This document shows positions 1 to 10,476 of a DNA stretch of 64,000 nucleotides, one piece after another; positions within the stretch are counted from its first letter, which is position 1; every line of letters begins with the position of its first letter. The notes under the pieces were generated by a model that did no database searches, was not told the origin of the DNA, and saw nothing but the letters and a program-made list of their open reading frames with translations. This DNA is from Trichomonas tenax (Eukaryota; Parabasalia; Trichomonadida; Trichomonadidae). The translations under genes were made by a program, and so were the position numbers. The stretch covers positions 1-64,000 of the forward strand of contig JALKBU010000017.1 of assembly GCA_023091735.1 (NCBI GenBank), written 5' to 3'.

Positions 1-1908
1 AATATAGACTTTGTTAGCTAATTCTTTAATATATCATGCACAACAGGATTTTGTACATTGTTGTTCAATAACTTAGCAAAAAGTTAATCCAGTGAGTTAA
101 AAAACGAGTTTCGCCGACTTTGCGTATAAAAATTTAATTGCCCATTCCAATAAAGTTTTTTATTCCATTAAACCCCATTGAATTGGTTTAAAAATGTGAA
201 TGAACGATTATCAAGGATATTAGATTTTAAACTAATTTCGAATTTAATCAAATTTCGATAGCTATTTTTGTATCACCAAAAGTATCATAAATATATATAC
301 TACATTAGATGTAGTAACAGAACATCAACTTTTTAAATGTTTTCCTCAATGTTTTTGAAAAAATGTCCAAATTTCGTTGATATTTTTGAAAATTTCTGTA
401 AAATTTATTGTATATATAAGAAATAATGAATAAATCAAATGTAGTTTTCGTAATAAACTTTTTGAGAAGAAATTTATATTATACATTATAAATGAATTAA
501 AATTTTTCGAGAATTGTAAATTTGTGAGAATTATATTTTTTTTGTTATTTCAATTTTGAGAATAAATCACATTTTCGTTTCAATATTTTATAACTCAAAA
601 TGTGGATTGCATACAGTATGTGGATACTAATAAATGAGTTAAATCCAAAATCCGACATTAATCAAATTGTTCAAGGCTGGTATTGAAGGTATAGACTGGA
701 TACATCCTGTAGAAGTTACATTCTAAAAGAAAACAGAAAATGAAGACTGGATACGCTTCTATTATTTTGAATATGAACTTTTATGGAGACAAGAAATCTA
801 AATCCAAACTGTTACTTGTGCCATTTCTTTACATATATTTTCTTTATATATAATTAGATATCTCGGGACATTTTCGATATCAACTGAGAGATATATATAC
901 AATTGCTTTACCAAATAAAAATTGGTGATTAATCGAGTAAATTCCGAGAAAATGTTGTTTTTCTAAAATGAACATTCTTTGATCAATATCTCTTTATCTG
1001 TGAGTAATAAAGAAAAACCGTAAAGGTAGCATATATGTAATTTTTAGTAGGGATTAGAATGAATTGTGTTTTGTAACATTTTGTTGAGTTTTTGCAATTT
1101 GCTAATAGTTCATTTCTTCGAATATTTGTTTTTATGCTTGGCTTACGTTCGACTTTCCCTCCCACTTCTTGGGATGAGGATGGCCAGGGGTTAAAACATC
1201 ATGTTATCGGTAAATGAATAGATCAGGCATTGACATTTCGAAAACTAGATTTTGGCAAATTTTATCATAAAAATTGCTGACTACATAGATTGTACATTCT
1301 ATTTTCCTTCTTAGAGTGTGATTAAAAGGAGTTAATGGTCGAAATTTAATTTTGACACGTAAAATCAAATCTGACATTTTTCAAATGATGTGTTGATTTT
1401 TTTGCTCTAAACATATATATTATTCATTCAAAGTTTGCCCGATATTATTCTTGAGATTTGCCGATTTACTTGCTATGTAATCTAAGAAATATGACGATAT
1501 TTATGTTGAACAATTTAAAACCTAATGAATTCATGACGGGAAAAGCAGTCAATCAAGCTTTATTTGCAGCTTATATCAATGACAATAAAATACCCTCTAA
1601 TTTTGCTATATTTATATAAATCATGACAAATTCTAGTTATTGATATTATTTAACAATTTGAAGTTTTTTTAATATAATGATCTTCATGTTCATCAATAGT
1701 TTTCAATGATTTTAAATGTTAGAATGAATATAATTGCTTATAATTTTTTTTTCCAATGTATAAAGTTGAAATATTAGAAAAAGGACAATCACATGATGCC
1801 AAATAATGTTTCAATTTTAAGGTTCTTTCGTGCAAATTGGGTGTTAGTTTGCCACGTCCAAAATTCGAAGATTCTTATGCTTATCTCTCTTTTTCATGAC
1901 AAAACCGT
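1..1908. other. gene-free AT-rich region
   Basis: No reading frame in this stretch has protein-like composition. The sequence is strongly AT-rich with many short A and T runs. A slightly GC-richer patch at about 1140-1195 shows no recognisable gene. One copy of the recurrent motif TGACACGTAAA lies at 1353-1363. Confidence 0.6.
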
Positions 1909-2346
1909 GTGATTCAACCAGCAGAAACACTTCAATTCGTATACGCTATAGGCCAAAGTGAATACAAGAAAGAATTTGGTGTCGATATTTTATCAAAGAC
2001 AGAACCTTATTATTCTCCAAACACTTTGCTAAATCTCAATATTAAAGTTGCCACATTGTACAGCAATGACACATTTACAATCCTAAGAGATGTTGATGAA
2101 CAAAACCAAGTTCAATTATTGAATTACATTGACAATTGGACCGAAATTCCTTATTCTGAAAACATTAACCTTCCTGCAACAATTGGATGGCACACAATCA
2201 CATATACAGCTTTAGATAACGGAACAGTAAGTGACGTGAGAACAATCAAAATCTTAATTGATCACCCTCCATCAATAACACTTGTCAGCGTGAGAACAAC
2301 TGTCATTGATGAATTCATTATAAATGATTTCAATGGCTTATTCTGA
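1909..2346 (+). pseudogene. fragment of a large surface protein (extracellular repeat domain)
   Basis: About 145 codons are open, but the frame has no ATG (it opens at GTG) and an in-frame stop lies just upstream at 1897-1899. The translation looks like extracellular beta-sandwich repeats: alternating hydrophobic strands, a linker ending in DHPPSI, and several potential N-glycosylation sites. Its style matches the repeats of the broken surface protein at 39.6-42.9 kb, where the linkers read NDPPNF and similar. I infer a relic of the same family of trichomonad surface proteins. It has neither signal peptide nor membrane anchor, so it is probably not functional. Confidence 0.5.
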
Positions 2347-2739
2347 AAAGCATAATCTTGAATAGAATCAACTTTCGTCCCTGAACCAAATGAAATTGTT
2401 TGAATTGGGAAAGATGATAAAGCATCACATGAAATGAATGAAATTTGCTTGTTTGCGGATACAAAAACATTTGCAATATGGAGAAAAATTTTCGGATAAT
2501 AATTTCATTTTTTCTAAAGTTTACACTATTATAATGTATGATGCTATAATAATAAACAACGAATCTGTCATAATGTCGTAAAACTCCGTTGTATAGAGCA
2601 TATGATATTAGACACGAATTTAGGTTAATTTTTTTTGTGAAAAAAAAACGTTATTTCCAAAAAGACTAAAATATGTAGTGTACATTTAAAATATAGTAGT
2701 ATTTCAAATATATGTAAACATGTCACTTTTCAAATTTAA
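2347..2739. other. AT-rich spacer with downstream gene's promoter
   Basis: No coding signal is seen. The spacer separates the surface-protein relic from the small secreted-protein gene. An A run (2641-2648) and the initiator at its 3' end are the only notable elements. Confidence 0.5.
2723..2730 (+). promoter_or_regulatory. Inr initiator TCACTTTT
   Basis: TCACTTTT fits the trichomonad initiator consensus TCA-Y-(T/A). The A of TCA lies 15 bases before the ATG at 2740, the usual spacing for the very short 5' leaders of these organisms. Confidence 0.6.
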
Positions 2740-3417
2740 ATGTTTCTGAATTTGATTTGCGCGAGAGCAAGAATTGAGCGTCCTACACCTCAAAAACCTA
2801 CTGCTGTATCTAATTCAGGCGATGTCTGCTACATTAGAATCGACGATCCCTCAATTACTTGGGAAATGTTGAAAGCAATGTATCCAGGTATCACACGCGG
2901 GGCTCTTGAGCAGGCCAATCCAGGCAAATTCACATCAGACACATCTTTCACGACACTCACTGGCTTAATGCCATTTTTCGTTCCAACAAAATGCCCTCCA
3001 ACAATCAAGAGCAATAAGTACTCGCAGAGCAATCCATTGTACGACCATACAACAATAGCATCTAACGGTTCCTTGGTTCTCTCATTCTGCTACATTGCTG
3101 GATTTTCCGAATTAGAATGCATCAACAAGAACAATTATTTCATCAAGTATGGACATTTTGATCAGTATGGCCGTCCAAAGGATATCAAAAACAGGGAATA
3201 CATGAATAATATCGGTTATTTCTTCTATCTTACAGTTGAGAATGGCGTCAGAAAGGATAACATTTACTATAACAACATTATCTGCAGATCCAGAACCGAT
3301 CCTTACCACTACAATGTTCTTGAGCCATACGGACTCCGACGCTATCAGGAAGTTTTGAACCCATCAATGGTTAAAACCGATGGGTTCGACCAATGCTATG
3401 GTGTAAATTTTGTTTAA
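2740..3417 (+). CDS. small secreted protein, possible LysM-like domain
   Basis: This intact 225-codon frame starts at an ATG 15 bases after a good Inr. The first 10 or so residues (MFLNLICARA) could be a short signal peptide, so export is likely but not certain. Residues about 28-88 show a pattern reminiscent of LysM: Trp-Glu-Met-Leu, then a Tyr-Pro-Gly-Ile turn, then Leu-Glu-Gln-Ala-Asn-Pro-Gly, then Leu-Thr-Gly-Leu-Met-Pro-Phe-Phe-Val-Pro. The C-terminal 135 residues are rich in Tyr and Asn and hold several Cys, with no family I recognise. If the LysM reading is right, the protein would bind chitin or peptidoglycan outside the cell, but this is inference from spacing only. Codon use is richer in G/C than the flanks, as for other expressed genes in the window. 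Confidence 0.6.
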   Translation: MFLNLICARARIERPTPQKPTAVSNSGDVCYIRIDDPSITWEMLKAMYPGITRGALEQANPGKFTSDTSFTTLTGLMPFFVPTKCPPTIKSNKYSQSNPLYDHTTIASNGSLVLSFCYIAGFSELECINKNNYFIKYGHFDQYGRPKDIKNREYMNNIGYFFYLTVENGVRKDNIYYNNIICRSRTDPYHYNVLEPYGLRRYQEVLNPSMVKTDGFDQCYGVNFV

Positions 3418-3657
3418 GTCCCCTAAACGAATTTTTATTTAATTTATTTTTTTGTCTAAATCAAATTTAAACCTTCGAGAAATAAGGTATATGTTGTGAT
3501 TGGTTTATTGGAATGATTTATTTAATGCAAATAAACACTAAAATAATTTGACAATTAAGCAAAAAATTTTTGAACGGCTTTGTTTAGTAAATAGACTCAG
3601 GTTTTATTATACATTTTATATTTTTGCAGAAATTATCAAAGTTCATGATTTGTGATA

Positions 3658-4498
3658 CCGAGGGCACAATGACCTCTAAGTAAATTGAAATTGTCTTAAA
3701 TTGCACAAACAATACTGTCTAAAAAGCTTTATTAGATCATAAAGATCATAATATCTAAAAATAATTTACAAAATATTGAATGCACATCCTAAGCATCTTT
3801 TTCAGATGAATTCTATAATTTTACATCTTTTATTCCAATAAAACAATGTTTTTGTCAACAAGAAAAAAACTTGCCGTTTAAAAAAACAAAATCCATCAGC
3901 AAGACGTATTGGAGCTGCTTACAGAGCTAGATAGAATGGCTCGTCTCAACTACATCACACGTACCCAACGAAACATGCTCGAATACCGATTTAGTCACTC
4001 ACTACGAGAAACAACCGCAGAATTTACCGGCAACAATCAGCAAGCTGCTCAAATAGCTGTAGTACGAACAGCTCTGGGACTACCATTATACAGGGGCTAT
4101 CACTTATGAGGCTGCCGTTTGGTGTTTGTCAGAATCTTCACGATTTGTTGCAAAAAGTGAAATTCTGCTCCAAAACGCATGAAACCGCATTTCCTGTCCC
4201 ACAAGGAATCTTGTGTTCAACATTTAGCGCTCTTGTATTGATATTTATTCTATTTTTAATGTTTCATTTTTGTTTTAAATATATTTCATTACAAAATCTT
4301 ATTAATTGTGTTTTCATCGGAAAATACTCCATTTTTATTGACATCACTTCTTGAAAAAAATTAAACTCAAGATTCTACGTATACAATGTACATCTAACAT
4401 TATTATGCTATAATTATTTTGAATTATGTTCAATTTTCAAAAAGTTCACAATTTTGCTTAGAGGTTATTGAATTGCTCAGGGGCCATTGTGCCCTCGG
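3658..4498. mobile_element. TA-flanked DNA transposon with terminal inverted repeats (841 bp)
   Basis: Both ends begin CCGAGGGCACAATG when read inward, and each is flanked by TA (3656-3657 and 4499-4500). The inward ends then diverge gradually (ACCTCTAAG on the left, GCCCCTGAG on the right). TA duplication plus terminal inverted repeats is the signature of Tc1/mariner-like insertion. The element holds only a short decayed reading frame, so it is likely non-autonomous or dead. I do not match it to a named family. Confidence 0.7.
3891..4182 (+). pseudogene. decayed protein remnant inside the transposon
   Basis: A frame without an ATG runs from 3891 to a stop at 4107-4109. Shifting by one base near 4098 continues protein-like sequence to a stop at 4180-4182. 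The first 70 residues look helical and basic, with a possible helix-turn-helix. The position inside terminal inverted repeats suggests the N-terminal DNA-binding part of a transposase, but no catalytic DDE residues are visible. It could instead be an unrelated captured sequence. Confidence 0.4.
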
Positions 4499-5430
4499 TA
4501 ATTTAAAGGCGTTCTCACTAAAAATTTTCCAAAAAATGAGCTCTGGAGAAGAAAAGTGCGTATTATCTCCATAAATAGGGACTGGGACAAAATAGAACAA
4601 CGTGCTTTTCTGACATGTAACTTATTTTGACATGTAAAGTCAGGATGTCAAAATAAAGGAAAGTGACGTGTTTGGGCGGAAAAAAATGGAAAAGTATCAA
4701 TAGGTTGAAATGGATTGAACTCAATGTTGGAAGCCAAAGAAGACTTCATTATGAGTAGTTGTGGCCTTATAGTGAAGGATGTTATTTGTGCTATCAGCAT
4801 CCTGACGATAGCACATCATCCATTTCTCTTTGTTCATTGCAAGTTTTTGTTGCACTCCAAACCTTAGAAAACCAAGAAACTCGGTCGAAATTATCTCTTC
4901 TTGCATGGTAAATATGAATAATAAACGAATAATTTGAATAAAAATTTAGTTAAAAATGAATTTTACAAAGAATATAAGGATCGAATTGAGAATCTAAATA
5001 ATATAAATCAATATATAAAATAAAAGTAACATGAAAACATTATCTAATTCATGATTCATAATTAATTATGAATTTAATGATATATTAATAATTATGAGAA
5101 AAAATAATAATATGAAAATAATCTTGTAATGAAAAAGGTATCTGTGAAAAAATAAAAAATAGAAAAAAATAATAATTTATTAATATCAAAAGTGAAAATG
5201 TAATGTGTATTAAAAACTGAATCAATAAGTGGGTTCTTGCTAGGGCCTGGTTTGGCGCCTCGAAGGCTTTGGAAGTCTCAGGCCGACCTCGCCCAATGAC
5301 ATTCTCGCAACAATTTAAGCATGCATAAATATCGTTGTTTTCTTACCAATTAGGTATATGCTCGTTGATGATAGAGTTGTGGCTCGTCAACAACACTAAC
5401 CTGGATGTATTGGTTAGACTACAAAGATAA

Positions 5431-5541
5431 TTATGACACTTTTTATAAAGGTGACAATTTGCCCGCGCAAAAAGTGATAATTTATTTATAAAAGTGACTT
5501 TAAGGTTTAGCTGTCACTTTTTGATGTTCACTTTTGTCATA
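5431..5541. repeat. cluster of Inr-like GTCACTTTTT motifs in both orientations
   Basis: Within 110 bases the sequence contains at least six copies of CACTTTT or its complement: GACACTTTTT, AAAAAGTGA, AAAAGTGAC, GTCACTTTTT and TTCACTTTTG among them. No reading frame follows on either strand. Confidence 0.45.
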
Positions 5542-6239
5542 GACTCTCCATAAATACACCGATGAGCCTCAATGAAGCAGATACATTTAAACAAAGTACA
5601 ACAAGTGTAACTATTGTGCATGGTTATAGTAGCTGATAATAAAAACTTCATCAAGATAATTTCAAAATAATTTATTTTTGGAATTATCGACTTTCATTAG
5701 TAAAATATGTACATATAGGGTATACAATGTTTCAATCAATGTTTTATTTCATCTGTTTTTATAAAAAATGGCTCATCAGATCAACTAAGGGAGAGAAATG
5801 TGACATGATGAGCCCAATTGGATTTATTGGTGTAACTATAGTGTCAAACATAACTTAACTTTTGCGAGATACCTATAACATTTTGCATAATTTGCAATTT
5901 TTGAATGATAAAAATATAATAGGAACGATATGCCGTTGATGATGAATGATACAATGAATGTTTAAACAGAATAACTTGACTTGAAAGGTGTGATGGCGTT
6001 GTTATCTCGTGGTTGATGTAATTTTGAGCATTTTTGTTATGAAAGGACAGTTCCATATAATGTATGCCTTCTAGATACGAAACTCATCAGGGTCAACTAG
6101 TATATAACGTATACCTCAATGTGTGCCAAAAAAACAATTTAGAGCTATTTTGTTTGTGGTTGTGTTCTATATATGATTTTATATCTAATTTATAGTTAAC
6201 TATGTCGAAAAAAGTAAAAATTGAATTTGAGCTTTTGGA

Positions 6240-6276
6240 AAAATAAAACATTTATCATAAATTTCAAGATATTTCG
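6240..6276 (+). repeat. 37-bp inverted repeat, left arm
   Basis: This arm is the exact reverse complement of 6700-6736. It starts AAAATAAAACATTTATC and ends AAGATATTTCG. The arms are 423 bases apart and the flanks do not match. Confidence 0.8.
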
Positions 6277-6699
6277 AATGTGTGATAGTGGTGGGAAAAA
6301 TCCAGGAATGCTCAAGCCAAGGCTGGCGATCAAATACCTATAATATATGAGAGGAACCCAACACCAAAAAAGCTCAATTGCTAAGTCTTGAAACAACATA
6401 TGAATCACATGCCATGGTTTGACTGAGCATATACATCAATTTTTACCCGTTTTTTATTTCTGTTAATTTTGGTTTTATCGGGCACAATAAATGATTAATC
6501 ATATATACTATCTAGTCCAGCAATATTATCCAACATACAAAGATATGACATCATATTATCTGTTCTCTACTAAGAAGAAATCTAGTAATAATATTTAGTT
6601 GAGCAGTTATGAGCAAAGAAATGCTGATCAAATATTCAAACAATAAAATAAATTTATTTGACAGAAATATAATTAGAATATGTTGTTTATGCTAAATCA

Positions 6700-6736
6700 C
6701 GAAATATCTTGAAATTTATGATAAATGTTTTATTTT
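6700..6736 (-). repeat. 37-bp inverted repeat, right arm
   Basis: Exact reverse complement of 6240-6276. The pair could bound a small element of about 497 bp, or be two copies of a dispersed repeat in opposite orientation. No target-site duplication is evident. Confidence 0.8.
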
Positions 6737-7172
6737 CTTGTGCCGATAAATTGAGATAAAAAACACTCCGAGACCTACTCAAACTTCGGTACATTATCCG
6801 CTAAGCTATTTTGCCATGTAAAACTCTCAATTAATTTCAACTATTTATGTTTTTCCAAATTTGAAATCTCCTGCTCCTAAGATACTGGTTCGATGATACT
6901 CTGTCACATTATTCAACTATACCATATATATCTATATTTAAAATCTCAAGTCAAGCTGATGAGACAAAAGAGTGAGAGCACCTTTGATAATTCATATGTT
7001 TTGTTCAAAGTTTAAAAGCATTTAGATTACACCCATCACCATACTTTACGAACTTATTGTATTTCATGTACTCCATGTGTTCACATGATTTAATCAGCAA
7101 GACTTGTACATACTTCTGAAGCAATAGGCAAAGTTTTATGAGTTTCTATTTTTTTTCCAACTTATTTTTCGA

Positions 7173-8684
7173 ATGTCACAACTTAATTTCGACCCAGTTG
7201 AAAGTTCAAAGTTCATTCCGAATATGATTGCGAACGATACTCTTCTAGAAGTCCTTGACAAAGATACACTTATCTCTTGTTTGAAGCACAAAAGTTTTTG
7301 TCTCCAAGATTCACTATATATCATCAATAATATACAAGAATATTACACACCTTCAGGCAGATTCAATATATTTCGACATATCGATACAGAATTTGGCTCA
7401 GAAATAAATATTAACGACGTTTGTGACCTGTTGAATAAAATTGGCCAATGTCTGAAGAGCAAATTACTCACATCTGTTTCAGATACCATCAAGCGTCTTT
7501 TCAATGCAGTTTCTACAGAGATATCTTCCATTTCATCGGAATTGGAATCGAAAGAAGAAAAAAATATGGATCTTTTAGGTAAGATCAGAATACTTAATAA
7601 ATCAATGGATCAATATAAGGAGAAAATAGATTCACTTAAAGCCGAGAGAAAACAATTGATTAAGGAAGTTTCAGATCTTAAGAAAGCCAAATTAGAAAGC
7701 GATCATGAAATTGAACGAATGAAAAACTCTCTCTCAGAACTGAGGACAATTTTAGAAGCAAACAATAAAAACATCGAAAAACTCAAGAACACTCCAAAAG
7801 ATGATTTCAATAAGATTTACGAAGTCTTTGAAAATATTGCAAATGAAGGAGATAAAGTTGCAATGGATTTCGGTGTAAGAGAGAAATATTGTGACATACT
7901 TTCTCAATTGAAAGATTGTGTCCTCATATACTCTGCTAACCACCACAACTTCAAACTAGCGAAGATGCTTGTTGAATCTGGTGCTGACTATTTACAACGT
8001 GATGTTAATGGAGAATGTGTTTTTTACAAATTCTGTCATGATGGAAACCTTGAAGCAGCGAAATATTTCTCAAGTCTTCCGAACGTTGACCCAAATTCTT
8101 CAACCAGAATAAATCAAACGACACTAATGGCAGTTGTCCATACAGGAAAACGCTATGATCTTATCAAATTCCTTCTGACTCTCCCTGGAATCGATGTAAA
8201 CTTTAGAGCAAGTAATGGTGATACAGCCCTCACGATGGTTGCTAGAAAACACGACTTCAAATCAGCCAAGATGCTTGTGGAGTCTGGTGCACATTGTTTA
8301 TCTCGTGATAAGGATGGACGTAATAGTTTTTGGTGGTTCTGTTGTTCGGGAAACCTTGAAGCAGTAAAGTATTTCTCAAGTTTTCCAAATATTGATCCAA
8401 ACTCTCCAGACATCTTTAAAACAACGACACTTATTGCAGCATCCTCTCAAAGTCGTTATGAAGTTGTTAAATTCCTTCTGACTCTCCCCGGAATTGATAT
8501 AAATGCTAAATCACGTGCCTCAATAGGTAGGATTATTCTTCCAAGCTATATGTATAGAATGTATGATATGTATATGGGGAAAAAATCTAAGCACAATAGG
8601 GACATTGAATATAATAATACAGCCCTTTCTGTAGCAAAGACGGAACAAATTATAAATCTCCTGAGACAATATGGTGCTGTTTAA
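7173..8684 (+). CDS. ankyrin-repeat protein with central coiled coil
   Basis: This intact 503-residue protein has three parts. Residues 1-100 form a mostly helical N-terminal region of the kind that precedes ankyrin repeats in trichomonad families. Residues about 105-215 form a charged heptad coiled coil rich in Lys and Glu. From about residue 245 to the end there are ankyrin repeats, shown by recurring blocks such as AKMLVESGA, GNLEAVKYFSS, KFLLTLPGIDVN and NTALSVAK. The repeats alternate in near-identical pairs (AKMLVESGADY/AKMLVESGAHC; FLLTLPGIDVN/FLLTLPGIDIN), pointing to internal duplication. Ankyrin repeats bind partner proteins; the partner is unknown. The ATG at 7173 follows a T-rich leader without a strong Inr. 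Confidence 0.85.
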   Translation: MSQLNFDPVESSKFIPNMIANDTLLEVLDKDTLISCLKHKSFCLQDSLYIINNIQEYYTPSGRFNIFRHIDTEFGSEININDVCDLLNKIGQCLKSKLLTSVSDTIKRLFNAVSTEISSISSELESKEEKNMDLLGKIRILNKSMDQYKEKIDSLKAERKQLIKEVSDLKKAKLESDHEIERMKNSLSELRTILEANNKNIEKLKNTPKDDFNKIYEVFENIANEGDKVAMDFGVREKYCDILSQLKDCVLIYSANHHNFKLAKMLVESGADYLQRDVNGECVFYKFCHDGNLEAAKYFSSLPNVDPNSSTRINQTTLMAVVHTGKRYDLIKFLLTLPGIDVNFRASNGDTALTMVARKHDFKSAKMLVESGAHCLSRDKDGRNSFWWFCCSGNLEAVKYFSSFPNIDPNSPDIFKTTTLIAASSQSRYEVVKFLLTLPGIDINAKSRASIGRIILPSYMYRMYDMYMGKKSKHNRDIEYNNTALSVAKTEQIINLLRQYGAV

Positions 8685-8903
8685 TTTTTTTTTCATTCAC
8701 ATCTAAAAATGTTATTTTTCATTATTGAGGAAAATTATTTCATCATTGTTCTATTGAAATGTTATGCATCTAAAAATGTGAAACTATATTATAAGGTTTT
8801 GAATATTTCTAAAGTTGCTGCAGAATCAAATATGTTTTTGATGAAGATATTGGAAAACATAATACAAAACAATATTTTATATATAATATAAAAACAAATA
8901 GAA

Positions 8904-9944
8904 TCAATGAACACCAAACTTTGCCTGATGCTTTAACTCCGCAACTTGCCTCTTGAGAGTCATATTATTCTGACGTGCATTTTGGAGAGCAATTTCTCGC
9001 TCTGCAAGTAATTTACGTTTCTTTTCTAATTGAGATAATAAAGCAACTGTGTTTTCTTCAAATGATGGTTCATCATCGCTATTATCAACGTTTGTACGCT
9101 TCTTCATGGAATTGAAGTCATCTATTGCCTTAGAAACGTAGAATTTGCCTTGAACTTTGACATTTTCTATCGTTTTCTCTTTAGAACATAAGTGGTATTC
9201 GATATTTCTAAGCTTCTTCTCAAGAATTTCCATTCGCGATCGATGCTGGCGCTCCAAGTTTTTCAAATCGAGTTCATATCTGTAATCCATGTTCGTGATT
9301 GTCGATAACTTCTCTCTTTGCAAAAATATGAATTGATTCTCGTTGTGCTCAAGTTCATCGATGCATCTTGAGAGCTTAATCTTGTTCTTTCTGAGGCTTT
9401 CATGCCTCTCTGCTCCAAGCTTTATTATCGCTTGTTGAATTTCTTTTTTTCGTGCTTCTAAAACTGGATCTGGTTCATTTGCAGGACTCACCCAAAACTC
9501 AGTTTTAGAGAGACTAGTAAGCCGTTTTGTGAGATCTTTATTGAAATCTGTTAATTTATTTATTCTTTTTTGAATTGAGTTTATTTTCGCAGTTGTTTTC
9601 ATGTAATACTTTTGATTTATCTCTATCATTTGTTTATGAAACTCATCTTGTAAAAATCTTATGTTTTGGTCATGAATTTTCTGTAATTCCGCAATTTCTT
9701 GTGTTCTGATAGAATTTTGGCGTGATGACAATATTCCAAATGCATAACTAATCCTTAATTTCTTGCTGTTGAGCTCCTGATTGATTAATCCACATTGTTG
9801 GTCGATTTGATATTTTTTATCTTTTAATTCGTTGACTTTTGATGTGTAATTGTTGCTGAGATTTCTGAATCGTTCGATTTCGTCGTCCATTATCGTCAAT
9901 TCTAGCTGAATTCTGAATCTAATGTTGTCAATTTGTCTATTCAT
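8904..9944 (-). CDS. coiled-coil protein
   Basis: This intact 346-residue protein is almost entirely charged coiled coil. Heptads run across about residues 15-130 and 160-260, with a break near KTEFWVSPANEPDPV (about residues 145-160), and a final coil covers about 290-340. A short acidic linker (NSDDEPSFEEN) precedes the last coil. There is no signal peptide or membrane segment. A structural role in the cytoskeleton is plausible, but no family is recognised. The gene is convergent with the ankyrin gene at 7173-8684 and its ATG has a clear Inr 23 bases upstream. Confidence 0.8.
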   Translation of the reverse strand: MNRQIDNIRFRIQLELTIMDDEIERFRNLSNNYTSKVNELKDKKYQIDQQCGLINQELNSKKLRISYAFGILSSRQNSIRTQEIAELQKIHDQNIRFLQDEFHKQMIEINQKYYMKTTAKINSIQKRINKLTDFNKDLTKRLTSLSKTEFWVSPANEPDPVLEARKKEIQQAIIKLGAERHESLRKNKIKLSRCIDELEHNENQFIFLQREKLSTITNMDYRYELDLKNLERQHRSRMEILEKKLRNIEYHLCSKEKTIENVKVQGKFYVSKAIDDFNSMKKRTNVDNSDDEPSFEENTVALLSQLEKKRKLLAEREIALQNARQNNMTLKRQVAELKHQAKFGVH

Positions 9945-9961
9945 GAAAAATATAAAACTGG

Positions 9962-9969
9962 AAAAGTGA
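9962..9969 (-). promoter_or_regulatory. Inr initiator TCACTTTT
   Basis: On the minus strand TCACTTTT lies about 20 bases before the ATG ending at 9944 and fits the Inr consensus. It is identical to the Inr of the gene at 2740. Confidence 0.6.
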
Positions 9970-10476
9970 CATCAACATTCGAGGGTTCCATTTTTAATGA
10001 GAGGGTAAATTGTTTTTTTTAAATCAATTTCAACTAAAAACAATATATTGTTAGTCATTATTTCTTATATAAATATTATTGCATTCATACGCAGAATATA
10101 TATTTCTCAGCAAAACTTCATTTCATTGATGAATCTCTTTGATCTGATGAACAATAAAAAATGATTATAAAAAGGAGTTTCATACCCAAAAATATGTTTG
10201 GATAGTCAAAATATTATGAAATTATTTGATATTCACCTGAAAAATACAATAAATGACATAATTTCAATCTTTTAAATTGAATGAAATCAATTTTGAATTA
10301 TTTCAATCCAAAATATTGGTTCAGGTGTCAAAGTGGATAGTTATGTATTGCTTCATGTCAAAATGCATTGATTTTATATGATTTAATTTGAAAATATGAA
10401 TTGTATCATATAAACATTTATTTTAAAGATCAAAGTTATAAAAGATTTTAGAAACATGGAATAAAATGAAATATTC
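9970..10476. other. AT-rich spacer
   Basis: No coding or RNA signal is visible in this half-kilobase between two minus-strand genes. Confidence 0.5.

Larger units (their letters stand above)
4501..7172. other. long gene-free region with small repeats
   Basis: There is no supported gene across about 2.7 kb. It contains a GC-richer patch (about 5228-5300) with the short hairpin GCCTCGAAGGC, a cluster of Inr-like motifs (5431-5541), a perfect 37-bp inverted repeat pair (6240-6276 and 6700-6736) and a tRNA-like patch (6763-6813). Two copies of TGACATGTAA lie at about 4611 and 4628. Otherwise it is AT-rich low-information DNA. Confidence 0.55.

Noticed and set aside
983..1165. 60-codon minus-strand open frame
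   Set aside because: Its composition is not protein-like, it has no Inr or conserved motif, and it lies in gene-free DNA.
5228..5300. GC-rich patch as a tRNA or structured RNA gene
   Set aside because: It contains a short hairpin but no acceptor stem, anticodon arm or B-box, so no RNA gene can be supported.
8709..8891. 60-codon plus-strand frame after the ankyrin gene
   Set aside because: It is a low-complexity Ile/Leu/Tyr-rich translation of AT-rich DNA without a promoter motif.
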